From CAYZIB01 sp964478425 (GTDB taxonomy: Bacteria; Bacillota_I; Bacilli_A; Acholeplasmatales; WRBM01): a stretch of DNA of 42,184 bases. A program made the position numbers and the translations under genes. The first letter of the stretch is position 1. Each line of letters starts with the position of its first letter. A model generated the notes under the pieces. The model searched no databases. It was not told the origin of the DNA and was given only the letters and a program-made list of their open reading frames with translations. The stretch lies in contig CAYZIB010000011.1 in assembly GCA_964478425.1 (NCBI GenBank), positions 1 through 42,184 of the forward strand. Reading direction: 5' to 3'. Of this stretch, positions 7,662 through 15,304 are shown piece after piece.

Positions 7662-7687
7662 AAAAAGGAAGTCGAAACTTCCTTTTT
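7662..7687 (-). terminator. terminator of the sigma/anti-sigma operon (hairpin 1)
   Basis: An 11-bp perfect stem, AAAAAGGAAGT (7662-7672) with ACTTCCTTTTT (7677-7687). On the minus strand the loop is TTCG and the stem is followed by T-rich tracts continuing to about 7632. This is the best terminator for minus-strand transcription from the sigma-factor promoter. Confidence 0.75.
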
Positions 7688-7710
7688 AAGAAATGAATTT
7701 GTAAATTGAA

Positions 7711-7812
7711 AAGGGAGATAAAAGGAAGTGCGGGAGAGAATCTTCCTTTTAATATGAGAAAACTAAATTAATCAGTTTTCATTATATATAACAATTTGAA
7801 ATATTAAATTGT
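7711..7812 (-). repeat. three further tandem hairpins downstream of the anti-sigma gene
   Basis: Hairpin 2: AAAAGGAAG (7720-7728) with CTTCCTTTT (7742-7750), loop 13. Hairpin 3: GAAAACT (7758-7764) with AGTTTTC (7774-7780). Hairpin 4: ACAATTT (7791-7797) with AAATTGT (7806-7812). Hairpin 2 has nearly the same stem as hairpin 1, so the two can exchange strands. On the minus strand the hairpin 2 loop holds TTCTCTCCCGCA and the linker holds ATCTCCCTTTT, both C-rich against an AT-rich background. The region from 7605 to 7819 has no credible coding sequence. Confidence 0.6.
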
Positions 7813-7819
7813 TAGTAAT

Positions 7820-9259
7820 TTAGGAAAAATTTTTAAAATAATTATAAAAATCTTCATAAAATGTTGAATTAATTAAATTATCATCATTTAAAGAAACGAT
7901 ATATTCATTAAGGGCTATATAATTATTAACTATAATGCTGCTCAAATTATTAAAATTGCTGTTGATGAATAATTCATTAATGGTATTTAATCTTACTATA
8001 CAATGACATAATGTAGAATTTAATATATTATAATCTAAAGCGTCTAAATCATAATAATAATCAATATTTAATGAAATAGGTATTTCTTCAGTTAAAAAAG
8101 TGTTATATCCGTTATATTTGTATAAGAGTTTATAACCATCAATTATTGCAAATAATTTAGTATTATATAATTGTTCGTTTAAAATATATAGTTTATTTAA
8201 CATTTCTTTAATTTTTATTTGATATAATATTGGTGATATATCATTTTCAATGAATTTTAAAATTTCTTCTTTTATTTCATTTGGGAATGACTGAAGTTCA
8301 TTATTTATTTCTATTAGATAATTAGGGTTATTTACTTTATTTTGATAAATATTTAAAATATTTAAAGATTTATTTTCTAAATAATTAAAAGTATTTAATA
8401 ATTCATTTAATTGTTCAGTTGCTGTTTTAGATATATTAATCAAAATATTATAAACAGTATTTAATGTATCATCTATTCTTTTTTTGTTATATTCATGTTT
8501 TAATTCATTTAATTCTTGAACACTATATTCTTTTAGTTTTTCAAAGCTTAAATCAGGGTTTTCTTTTAAAATGTTTTTTATTAAATCGTATTTTTCACAG
8601 CTTAATTTATTTTTTTCAGCTTTTTTATAATCTTTATCTGAGTATTCATTTATTTTTAAATTAATTTGATAATTATTTTTTAAAAAGTATGATTCGAAAT
8701 TGTCTTTTGTTTTTTCTTTTAAATCATCTTCTTTTTGTTGATCTGTTTCGTTAATAACTGTTAAATATACTGTGTTAGAAGAAGTTTTACTTAAATAGTT
8801 TAAATTGAATGATGATTCTAATATATTATTAATTGCATCTTCAGTTTTTAAATTTAAGATTTTATTATTATAGCCTTCTAATATTAATACACCATCAATT
8901 GTTAAACCTCTGAATGTAGATATTTTATTTTTCTTTATTTCAAGTTCTATTGAAACGTTACTATTAGATGAATTACTTTTTTTTGAATATAAGTTATTTA
9001 ATGTGCTACTTGATGCTTGATAATCAATTAAAATATAAGAATTAGAATTTCCGTTATTTTTAAATATAATTGATGTAAAAAACAAACAAATTAATATAGA
9101 AAATGAAAAAGTAAAAGCTAATCTTTTTAATGAATAATTTTGATACATTACATTCTTGTTTTTAGAATATCCAATTTGATTTAGGATGTTTTGTTTTAAA
9201 TCTGGATAAAATATAGAATTTTCTTTTTTTAGTTGCTTTTTAATTTTACTTAATTTCAT
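7820..9259 (-). CDS. RsgI-like membrane anti-sigma factor
   Basis: About 479 residues. A short basic cytoplasmic N-terminus (1-45) is followed by one membrane segment (about 46-66, ending near FFTSIIF). An outer domain (about 75-200) contains NVSIELEIKKNKISTFRGL and VLILEGYNNKILNL, resembling the conserved periplasmic domain of RsgI anti-sigma factors (pattern N-SIELEIN). The last ~270 residues are predicted helical and charged, with no recognised sensor or sugar-binding domain. ATG at 9259 is favoured: GAAGG is eight bases upstream, whereas the ATG at 9265 is too close. It overlaps the sigma-factor gene by 14 bases, which supports a sigma/anti-sigma pair. Confidence 0.7.
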   Translation of the reverse strand: MKLSKIKKQLKKENSIFYPDLKQNILNQIGYSKNKNVMYQNYSLKRLAFTFSFSILICLFFTSIIFKNNGNSNSYILIDYQASSSTLNNLYSKKSNSSNSNVSIELEIKKNKISTFRGLTIDGVLILEGYNNKILNLKTEDAINNILESSFNLNYLSKTSSNTVYLTVINETDQQKEDDLKEKTKDNFESYFLKNNYQINLKINEYSDKDYKKAEKNKLSCEKYDLIKNILKENPDLSFEKLKEYSVQELNELKHEYNKKRIDDTLNTVYNILINISKTATEQLNELLNTFNYLENKSLNILNIYQNKVNNPNYLIEINNELQSFPNEIKEEILKFIENDISPILYQIKIKEMLNKLYILNEQLYNTKLFAIIDGYKLLYKYNGYNTFLTEEIPISLNIDYYYDLDALDYNILNSTLCHCIVRLNTINELFINSNFNNLSSIIVNNYIALNEYIVSLNDDNLINSTFYEDFYNYFKNFS

Positions 9260-9788
9260 TTTCATCACCTTCTTCTAATGCTTTTTTTAATTTTTTTAGG
9301 GCGTTATTTAGTTTCCATGTAACCCCACTAATTGATAAATTGAATATTTCTGCACATTCTTTTCTTGTCATATTATTAACAACTAAGAGCATAACAATCT
9401 GATATTCTTCAGGATCTAAAATTTTTAGTGCTAGATCCATTATTGGAGTATCTATTGTTTTTTCTTTCGTGTTATCAACTTTATTTAAATCTTCAATATC
9501 AATGTTTATACATCTTTTATCTTGGTTATATTTATTTATTGCGATATTTCTTGCAATCATACAGATCCATGCTTTAGGGCTATTGTTTTCTTTATAAAGA
9601 TGTATTTTTTCTAAAACTTTCATATATGTTTCTTGAACTAAGTCATTTGTTTTTTCAGGATCTTTGATAATTCCATATATCACTTGGTAGACTAATTTAA
9701 ATGTTTGATCGTAGACAACATCAAAAAAGGATTTGTCACCCTTTTTTAAACTCTCCATCGCTTTTTTCAATTTAACACTTTCAAACAT
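9246..9788 (-). CDS. ECF-type sigma-70 factor
   Basis: A 180-residue two-domain sigma factor. Region 2 spans about residues 18-90, with the core-binding block DLVQETYMKVLEKIHLY and the promoter-opening segment AWICMIARNIAINKYNQ. Region 4 spans about 120-172, a helix-turn-helix with MTRKECAEIFNLSISGVTWK. Start ATG 9788 is chosen because AAGGA lies ten bases upstream; the in-frame GTG at 9797 directly abuts that site. It is translationally coupled to the downstream membrane protein, its likely inhibitor. The regulon is unknown; no obvious matching promoter was identified elsewhere in the window. Confidence 0.88.
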   Translation of the reverse strand: MFESVKLKKAMESLKKGDKSFFDVVYDQTFKLVYQVIYGIIKDPEKTNDLVQETYMKVLEKIHLYKENNSPKAWICMIARNIAINKYNQDKRCINIDIEDLNKVDNTKEKTIDTPIMDLALKILDPEEYQIVMLLVVNNMTRKECAEIFNLSISGVTWKLNNALKKLKKALEEGDENEIK

Positions 9789-9797
9789 TATAAACAC

Positions 9798-9816
9798 GTC
9801 CTTCGGACTTATTATA
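9798..9816 (-). promoter_or_regulatory. -10 box and leader hairpin of the sigma-factor gene
   Basis: On the minus strand TATAAT lies at 9811-9816, followed by AAGTCCGAAGGACGT. GTCC and GGAC can pair around GAA and would enclose part of the AAGGA ribosome binding site. No clear -35 is seen. The promoter is divergent from that of the pncC-like gene. Confidence 0.4.
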
Positions 9817-9902
9817 TTAATATAACAAATAAAATTTTAAAAATTTTAGTTATTATTAAAGTATTTTATCATTTTTTTAATAAAAACAAAAATATTTTGT
9901 AG

Positions 9903-9908
9903 TATAAT
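9903..9908 (+). promoter_or_regulatory. -10 box of the pncC-like gene
   Basis: TATAAT with ATG 23 bases downstream and GGTG at 9922-9925. The upstream spacer is AT-rich without a clear TTGACA. It sits in the 142-base divergent region between the sigma-factor gene and pncC. Confidence 0.45.
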
Positions 9909-9930
9909 ATAAAAAAGAATAGGTGAAAAT

Positions 9931-10419
9931 ATGGAATTAGATAACTTAGTACAACTTATTAAAAATAAAAAATATAAAATTACATTTGCTGAAAGTTTAA
10001 CTGGAGGATTGCTTGCTAGCAGTATAGTTAATATTAGTGGAGCATCAAGTATTTTTGATGCAGGATTTGTTACATATTCTAATTTTATGAAGGAAAAAAT
10101 TTTAAAAGTAAAGAAAAAAACAATTGAAAAATATGGAGTAGTAAGTGAAAATGTGGCTATCGAAATGGCTAAAGGTGCAAAAAAAATTACAAATGCAAAT
10201 ATTGTAATATCTACATCAGGAAACGCAGGACCTGATGTTTTAGAAAATAAACCTGTTGGAATGGTATGCTTTTGTATTATTTTAAATGATAAAATCTTTT
10301 CTTTTACTGAAGAATTTGGAGATGTTGGTAGAAATAATGTTAGAAATAAATGCGTTTCGTTTGCTTTTAATAAATTGTTTTCTATTTTGAGTGATGATAA
10401 TGACAAAGATAATTTATAA
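9931..10419 (+). CDS. pncC: nicotinamide-nucleotide amidase (PncC/CinA C-terminal domain)
   Basis: A 162-residue stand-alone CinA C-terminal domain protein, predicted to deamidate nicotinamide mononucleotide in NAD recycling. Family blocks are TFAESLTGGLLASSIVNISG (the catalytic Ser region), GFVTYSNFMK, YGVVSENVAIEMAKGA and STSGNAGPD. The length equals the typical single-domain form. It overlaps the downstream phosphopantetheinyl transferase gene by 20 bases. Confidence 0.88.
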   Translation: MELDNLVQLIKNKKYKITFAESLTGGLLASSIVNISGASSIFDAGFVTYSNFMKEKILKVKKKTIEKYGVVSENVAIEMAKGAKKITNANIVISTSGNAGPDVLENKPVGMVCFCIILNDKIFSFTEEFGDVGRNNVRNKCVSFAFNKLFSILSDDNDKDNL

Positions 10420-10966
10420 AAAAATTGGTAAATTTAAAGAAAAAGAAATTTATGAAAAAATAAATCATTTTCCAGTAGAAGTTAAAAATTATATATTAAA
10501 TAAAAAAAATCTTGAAGATAAAATAAAAAGATTAGAAGCTTATTTGATAATTATTAATTTTTTAAAAGATACAAATATTTATAAAGAAATGCCAGTGTAT
10601 AATCTGGTTAATGGAAAGATATATCTTAAAAATTATGATGTTTTTATAAGCATTAGTCATAAATTAAATTTTTTAGTTGTTGCTTTTAGCAACAATGAAA
10701 TTGGTGTTGATGTTGAAGATGTTTGTTATATCAAAGATGATTTAATGAAATATGTTTTAAATATAAATGAATATGAAAAGGTTATTAAAAGCGATAACAA
10801 GTTTTTAGAATTCAAAAAAATATGGACAAAAAAAGAAAGTTATTTAAAAATGTTATCAATAGGATTAGTGTACAATTTAAAAACAATTTTAGATGATAAA
10901 AATCAGTGTAAATTTGAAACTTTTGTATTTGAAAATCATGTAATTACAACATGTGAAAAATTATGA
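10400..10966 (+). CDS. Sfp-type 4'-phosphopantetheinyl transferase
   Basis: About 188 residues. It transfers phosphopantetheine from CoA to a carrier-protein serine, so it would activate acyl carrier protein. Diagnostic motifs are the ISISHK segment, GVDVED (102-107) with the Mg-binding acidic residues, and KIWTKKESYLK (W142, K145, E146), all in the expected order. ATG 10400 is chosen because GAGTG lies about six bases upstream; alternative in-frame starts at 10391 and 10394 overlap that weak site. It shares a transcript with pncC. Confidence 0.88.
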   Translation: MTKIIYKKIGKFKEKEIYEKINHFPVEVKNYILNKKNLEDKIKRLEAYLIIINFLKDTNIYKEMPVYNLVNGKIYLKNYDVFISISHKLNFLVVAFSNNEIGVDVEDVCYIKDDLMKYVLNINEYEKVIKSDNKFLEFKKIWTKKESYLKMLSIGLVYNLKTILDDKNQCKFETFVFENHVITTCEKL

Positions 10967-10997
10967 AATAATAAATTATTTCATTTTTTTTTTATTT
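10963..10997 (+). terminator. terminator after the phosphopantetheinyl transferase gene
   Basis: TGAAATAAT (10964-10972) pairs with ATTATTTCA (10975-10983), then ten T residues, an A and more T. The stem begins at the TGA stop codon. The T tracts also form the AT-rich region just upstream of the rpsJ promoter. Confidence 0.8.
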
Positions 10998-11012
10998 TTT
11001 TTAAAAAAAGTC

Positions 11013-11041
11013 TTGCAATATTACACTATAAATGATAAAAT
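11013..11041 (+). promoter_or_regulatory. promoter of the S10-spc-alpha operon
   Basis: TTGCAA (11013-11018), 17-base spacer, TAAAAT (11036-11041) with an extended TG at 11033-11034. Long T and A tracts at 10984-11009 directly upstream resemble an UP element. The start site is predicted near 11048. Confidence 0.75.
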
Positions 11042-11044
11042 ATC

Positions 11045-11165
11045 AAAGACTTCGTATGAAAGAAGTAGGCTGTGAAATGGAAGGTTGCTGATACACCGAT
11101 AGGCGTTGTCATTGAATGAATGTGTCAGGGAATTTTCATAGAGCAAGTCTATAATAAATTATAGG
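11045..11165 (+). promoter_or_regulatory. structured 5' leader of rpsJ, candidate autoregulatory element
   Basis: Three nested stems can be drawn: AGACTT (11047-11052) with AAGTCT (11145-11150); TGTGAAA (11071-11077) with TTTTCATA (11134-11140, one G-U); CTGATACA (11088-11095) with TGTGTCAG (11121-11128, one G-U). An alternative hairpin pairs ACTTC (11049-11053) with GAAGT (11062-11066) and excludes the first stem. CTATAA/TTATAG (11150-11164) forms a small hairpin just before the AAAGGAG site. There is no U-tail hairpin, so control would act on translation or processing. An r-protein binding role is inference. Confidence 0.55.
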
Positions 11166-11183
11166 CGAAAGGAGATAAAATAA

Positions 11184-11495
11184 ATGGCAAAAGGAAAAAT
11201 TACAATAAAATTAAAAGCTTATGATCACAGATTGCTTGATCAATCAGCAAAAAAAATTGTAGAAAGTGTAAAAAAATCAGGTGCAAAAATTGTGGGACCT
11301 ATTCCGCTTCCAACTGAAAAAGAAATTTTTACAATTTTACGTTCACCACATGTTAATAAAGACTCACGTGAACAATTTGAAAGAAGAACTCATAAGAGAT
11401 TGATTGAAATTGTAGATTCAAACCCTCAAACTATTGACGCTTTGATGCATATTGATTTACCATCAGGTGTTGATATTGCGGTAAAAAACAACTAA
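11184..11495 (+). CDS. rpsJ: 30S ribosomal protein S10
   Basis: 103 residues, standard length for bacterial S10, a head protein of the small subunit that also acts as NusE in antitermination with NusB. Recognisable segments are KLKAYDHRLLDQSAKKIVE, GPIPLPTEKE and RSPHVNKDSREQFE. AAAGGAG at 11169-11175 precedes ATG. It is the first gene of a 30-gene operon and directly follows the structured leader. Confidence 0.98.
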   Translation: MAKGKITIKLKAYDHRLLDQSAKKIVESVKKSGAKIVGPIPLPTEKEIFTILRSPHVNKDSREQFERRTHKRLIEIVDSNPQTIDALMHIDLPSGVDIAVKNN

Positions 11496-11526
11496 TAAAA
11501 TTTAATTAAGAAAGGAATGTATACTC

Positions 11527-12165
11527 GTGGCCAAAGGAATCTTAGGAAAGAAAATTGGTATGACTCAAATCTTTGATGACAATGGGACTTTAGTACCTGT
11601 AACTGTTGTTGAAGTAACTCCAAATGTTGTTTTACAACAAAAAACTGTTGAAACAGATGGTTATGTTGCAACTCAAATTGGATTTGATGATCTTCGTGAA
11701 AAGCTTTCAAACAAACCTGAAAAAGGACATGCTGAAAAAGCTAATACAACACCTAAGCGCTTCGTTAGGGAAATTCGCTTCCCAGAAGGCTTAACAAATG
11801 AGATGTTGAATTTCACAGTTGGTCAAGAAATACCTTGTACTTTATTTAATGAAGGAGAAGTAGTTGATGTGACTGGTACTTCTAAAGGTAAAGGAACACA
11901 AGGTGTTATTAAGAGATATAATGCTCATAGAGGACCAATGGCTCATGGTTCTGGATATCATAGAGGTATCGGATCAATGGGGCCTATTAAAGGTAATATG
12001 AAGGGAAAAAGAATGCCTGGACATATGGGAAATGAAACAGTTACTATTCAAAATTTAAAAGTAGTTGCTGTTGATGCTGAAAACAATGTAATTTTAGTTA
12101 AAGGTAATGTCCCAGGACCAAAAAAATCTCTTGTTATTATCAAAAGTGCTATTAAAAATAATTAG
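11527..12165 (+). CDS. rplC: 50S ribosomal protein L3
   Basis: 212 residues, normal length. It is a primary assembly protein whose extension reaches the peptidyl-transferase centre. It begins MAKGILGKKIGMTQIF and contains the conserved MAHGSGYHRGIGSMGPI and GHMGNETVTIQNL blocks. The start is GTG, supported by AAAGGA at 11511-11516; an ATG in this frame occurs only after the conserved N-terminus. Confidence 0.98.
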   Translation: MAKGILGKKIGMTQIFDDNGTLVPVTVVEVTPNVVLQQKTVETDGYVATQIGFDDLREKLSNKPEKGHAEKANTTPKRFVREIRFPEGLTNEMLNFTVGQEIPCTLFNEGEVVDVTGTSKGKGTQGVIKRYNAHRGPMAHGSGYHRGIGSMGPIKGNMKGKRMPGHMGNETVTIQNLKVVAVDAENNVILVKGNVPGPKKSLVIIKSAIKNN

Positions 12166-12180
12166 AAAGGAGAATTTAAT

Positions 12181-12810
12181 ATGGCGATAGTTTCAGTATT
12201 AAACCAAACTGGTAATGAAGTAAAAAAGTTAGAATTAGATTCTTCAGTTTTTGATGTTGAATATAATGGACAAGTTATTTATGATGTAGTAAATGCTCAA
12301 AGAGCTGCAATGCGTCAAGGAACTCATAAAACTAAAACGCGTACAGAAGTTCGTGGTGGAGGTAGAAAACCTTACAAACAAAAAGGAACAGGTAGAGCGC
12401 GTCAAGGATCTATTAGAGCGCCACAATGGCGTGGTGGAGGAGTGGCTTTTGGACCAACTCCAAGAAGTTATGCTGTTAAAGTTAACCGTAAAGTAGCAAG
12501 ACTTGCATTATGCGTTGCTTTATCAGAAAAAGTTAGAAATAATAATTTGATTGTTGTTGATAATATTGAATTAGGAAGCAATAAAACAAAAGAATTTGTT
12601 AACTTCTTAAATGATGTAAAATCAATAGGGAAAGTTGTTTTAGGAACAAAAGAAATTAATAGTAATTTAGATATAGCATCTAGAAATGTTCCTTATGCTT
12701 TCTTAGAAACAGTTGATCATATTAGTGTTTATGAAATTTTAGGTGCAAAAACATTATTATTAACTGAAGAAGCAGTTAAACAATTAGAGGAGGGACTAAG
12801 AAATGAATAA
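12181..12810 (+). CDS. rplD: 50S ribosomal protein L4
   Basis: 209 residues. L4 binds 23S rRNA and lines the exit tunnel; the conserved tunnel loop KQKGTGRARQGSIRAPQWR is intact. In some bacteria L4 represses its own S10 operon through the leader. AGAAAGGAGAAT precedes ATG. The 3' end overlaps rplW by eight bases. Confidence 0.98.
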   Translation: MAIVSVLNQTGNEVKKLELDSSVFDVEYNGQVIYDVVNAQRAAMRQGTHKTKTRTEVRGGGRKPYKQKGTGRARQGSIRAPQWRGGGVAFGPTPRSYAVKVNRKVARLALCVALSEKVRNNNLIVVDNIELGSNKTKEFVNFLNDVKSIGKVVLGTKEINSNLDIASRNVPYAFLETVDHISVYEILGAKTLLLTEEAVKQLEEGLRNE

Positions 12811-13087
12811 ATTTGATTGTTTAGTTCGCCCAATTATCACTGAAAAAAGTATGAAAGAAATTGAAACAAATAATGTTTATACTTTTGAAGTTGATAAAAA
12901 AACAAACAAAATTGAAATTAAACAAGCTGTTGAAAGTATTTTTAATGTGAATGTTTTAAGTGTTCACACAGTAAATGTATTACCTAAATATAAAAGAATG
13001 GGGAAATACGAAGGATATAAAAATGCTTATAAAAAAGCATATGTAAAATTAGAAAGCGGACAAAAAATTGCTGCATTCGAAATTTAA
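12803..13087 (+). CDS. rplW: 50S ribosomal protein L23
   Basis: 94 residues, typical of bacterial L23, which sits at the tunnel exit and is a docking site for trigger factor and SRP. Conserved segments are VRPIITEKSM near the start and YKRMGKYEGYKNAYKKAYV. GAGG lies within the end of rplD, giving coupled translation. Confidence 0.98.
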   Translation: MNKFDCLVRPIITEKSMKEIETNNVYTFEVDKKTNKIEIKQAVESIFNVNVLSVHTVNVLPKYKRMGKYEGYKNAYKKAYVKLESGQKIAAFEI

Positions 13088-13112
13088 TTAGTATAAGAAG
13101 GAGGAAATCGTC

Positions 13113-13940
13113 ATGGCGATTAAATTTTATAAACCTACTACTAATGGACGCCGTAATATGACTTGTTTAGATTTTAAGGAAATTACAACTGATAAACCTG
13201 AAAAATCATTGTTAGCTCCTAAAAAGAAAAATGCAGGAAGAAACAACCAAGGTCTTATTACAGTACGCCATCAAGGTGGAGGAGTAAAACAAAAATATCG
13301 TATTATTGACTTTAAAAGAAATAAAGATAATATTCCTGGTAAAGTTGCTTCTGTTGAATATGATCCAAACAGAAGTGCTAATATCTGTTTAATTAATTAT
13401 GCTGATGGAGAAAAAAGATATATTATTGCTCCAAAAGGATTAGAAGTTGGTATGGAAATTTTATCTGGTGATAAAGTTGATATTAAAGTTGGTAATGCCC
13501 TTCCTTTATCAAATATTCCAGTAGGAACAATGGTTCATAATATTGAACTACATCCTGGTAAAGGTGGACAATTAGTAAGAAGCGCTGGTACTTCAGCACA
13601 AATATTAGGTCGTGAAGAAAAATACGTATTAGTACGTTTAACTTCAGGTGAAGTTAGAAAAATATTAGGTACTTGCCGTGCTACAATCGGTGAAGTAGGA
13701 AATGAATTCCATGAATTAGTTAATATTGGTAAAGCTGGTAGAGCTAGAAAAATGGGATTACGTCCTGAAGTTAGAGGTTCTGTTATGAACCCTAATGACC
13801 ACCCGCATGGAGGAGGAGAAGGAAAAAGTCCAGTTGGAAGACCTTCACCAGTATCACCTTGGGGTAAAAAAGCTCTTGGTAAGAAAACAAGAAAAGTTAA
13901 AAAAGCTTCTACTAAATTAATAGTGCGTAGACGCAAATAG
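13113..13940 (+). CDS. rplB: 50S ribosomal protein L2
   Basis: 275 residues, the usual size. L2 is needed for subunit association and peptidyl-transferase activity. The signature MNPNDHPHGGGEGKSPVGR with the functionally important His is intact, as are the RNA-binding GGGVKQKYRIIDFKR region and the basic C-terminus ending VRRRK. AGGAGG precedes ATG. Confidence 0.98.
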   Translation: MAIKFYKPTTNGRRNMTCLDFKEITTDKPEKSLLAPKKKNAGRNNQGLITVRHQGGGVKQKYRIIDFKRNKDNIPGKVASVEYDPNRSANICLINYADGEKRYIIAPKGLEVGMEILSGDKVDIKVGNALPLSNIPVGTMVHNIELHPGKGGQLVRSAGTSAQILGREEKYVLVRLTSGEVRKILGTCRATIGEVGNEFHELVNIGKAGRARKMGLRPEVRGSVMNPNDHPHGGGEGKSPVGRPSPVSPWGKKALGKKTRKVKKASTKLIVRRRK

Positions 13941-13956
13941 TGCTAAGGAGGAAATT

Positions 13957-14232
13957 ATGGGTCGTTCAATAAAAAAAGGTCCGTTCTGTGATGATCATTT
14001 ATTAAAAAAGATCAGAGAAAAGAACGCAAAAAATGAAAAAGGTGTTATTGAAACATGGTCTAGACGTTCTACCATATTCCCTGAATTCTTAGGGCATACA
14101 ATTGGTGTTTACAACGGTAGAGAACATGTTACAGTTTATATTACTGAAGACATGGTAGGTCATAAATTAGGAGAATTTGCTCCTACAAGAACTTACCGTG
14201 GACATGACAAAGATAAAAAAGCTAGTAAATAA
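13957..14232 (+). CDS. rpsS: 30S ribosomal protein S19
   Basis: 91 residues. It forms a complex with S13 in the head that contacts the A-site tRNA. It begins MGRSIKKGPFCDDHLLKKI, and HTIGVYNGREHVTVYITE and GHKLGEFAPTRTYRGH match the family. AAGGAGG precedes ATG. Confidence 0.98.
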   Translation: MGRSIKKGPFCDDHLLKKIREKNAKNEKGVIETWSRRSTIFPEFLGHTIGVYNGREHVTVYITEDMVGHKLGEFAPTRTYRGHDKDKKASK

Positions 14233-14252
14233 GAACTGAGAGGAGGATTATT

Positions 14253-14588
14253 ATGGAAGCAAAAGCTATTGCAAAAACAGTGCGCATAGCTCCTCGTAAA
14301 GCTAGATTAGTAGTGGATTTAATCCGCGGAAGAAATGTAGGAGAAGCAATAGCAATTTTAAACGCTACACCAAAAGGTGCATCACCAATTGTTTTAAAGG
14401 TGTTAAAATCTGCTATGGCTAATGCTGAACATAATTTAGAATTAAATAAAGACAATTTATATGTTAAAGAAGCAACTGTTAATGAGGGTGTTCGTATGAA
14501 AAGAATTTTGTATAGAGCAAAAGGATCAGCGAGCGGATTAGTAAAAAGAACTAGTCATATTACTGTAGTAGTTGCAGAAAGAAACTAA
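14253..14588 (+). CDS. rplV: 50S ribosomal protein L22
   Basis: 111 residues, standard length. L22 spans the large subunit and its beta hairpin lines the exit tunnel at the macrolide-sensitive constriction. Conserved segments include VRIAPRKARLVVDLIRGR and AYVNEG-like VKEATVNEGVRMKRI. GAGGAGG precedes ATG. Confidence 0.98.
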   Translation: MEAKAIAKTVRIAPRKARLVVDLIRGRNVGEAIAILNATPKGASPIVLKVLKSAMANAEHNLELNKDNLYVKEATVNEGVRMKRILYRAKGSASGLVKRTSHITVVVAERN

Positions 14589-14603
14589 AAGGAGGAATTA
14601 AGA

Positions 14604-15302
14604 ATGGGTCAAAAAGTTAGTCCAGTTGGATTACGTGTTGGTATCATTCGTAATTGGGATTCTCGTTGGTATGCCGATAAAAACGAAGTTGCTGATCTTT
14701 TAATTGAAGATACAAAAATAAGAAATTTTTTAAATAAAACTTATAAAAATGCAGCTGTTTCAAAAATTGTTATCGAAAGATTCAAAGGTACAGATAAAGA
14801 TAAAGTTAAAATAACTATTTATACTGCTAAACCTGGTGTTGTTATCGGTAAAGAAGGAGAAACCAAAAACGCAGTTGTATCAAAACTTGCTTATATGACA
14901 AAAAAAGATGTTATTATAAGTATAGCTGAAGTAAAAGTTCCTGAAATTGATGCAGTTTTAGTTGCTAAATCAATTGCAGAACAATTAGAAAATCGTGCTT
15001 CATTTAGACGTGTTCAAAAAATTGCTATTCAAAAAGCATTAAAATCAGGTGCTAAAGGTGTTAGAACATTAGTTTCTGGTCGTCTTGGAGGAGCCGAAAT
15101 GGCAAGAAGTGAAGGTTATTCTGAAGGTCGTGTTCCACTTCATACAATAAGAGCAGATGTGGATTATGCTACTGCAGAAGCTTTAACTACATATGGAAAA
15201 TTAGGTGTTAAAGTTTGGATTTATCGTGGAGAAGTTTTAGCGAAAAAACAAAGAGAAAACACTACTAGAGATTTTAAGAAAACAAGTAAAGGAGGTAAAT
15301 AA
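14604..15302 (+). CDS. rpsC: 30S ribosomal protein S3
   Basis: 232 residues. S3 forms part of the mRNA entry channel and its helicase activity. It has the N-terminal MGQKVSPVGLRVGI, a KH domain with GVVIGKEGE, and the C-terminal SGRLGGAEMARSE and HTIRADVDYATAEA blocks. AAAGGAGG precedes ATG; the next gene begins two bases after its stop. Confidence 0.98.
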   Translation: MGQKVSPVGLRVGIIRNWDSRWYADKNEVADLLIEDTKIRNFLNKTYKNAAVSKIVIERFKGTDKDKVKITIYTAKPGVVIGKEGETKNAVVSKLAYMTKKDVIISIAEVKVPEIDAVLVAKSIAEQLENRASFRRVQKIAIQKALKSGAKGVRTLVSGRLGGAEMARSEGYSEGRVPLHTIRADVDYATAEALTTYGKLGVKVWIYRGEVLAKKQRENTTRDFKKTSKGGK

Positions 15303-15304
15303 TT

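Noticed and set aside
9846..10406. Long open frame on the minus strand opposite pncC
   Set aside because: Antisense shadow of pncC, no ribosome binding site and no family similarity.
13535..13936. Open frame on the minus strand opposite rplB
   Set aside because: Shadow of L2; the composition reflects the reverse complement of a Gly/Pro-rich region.
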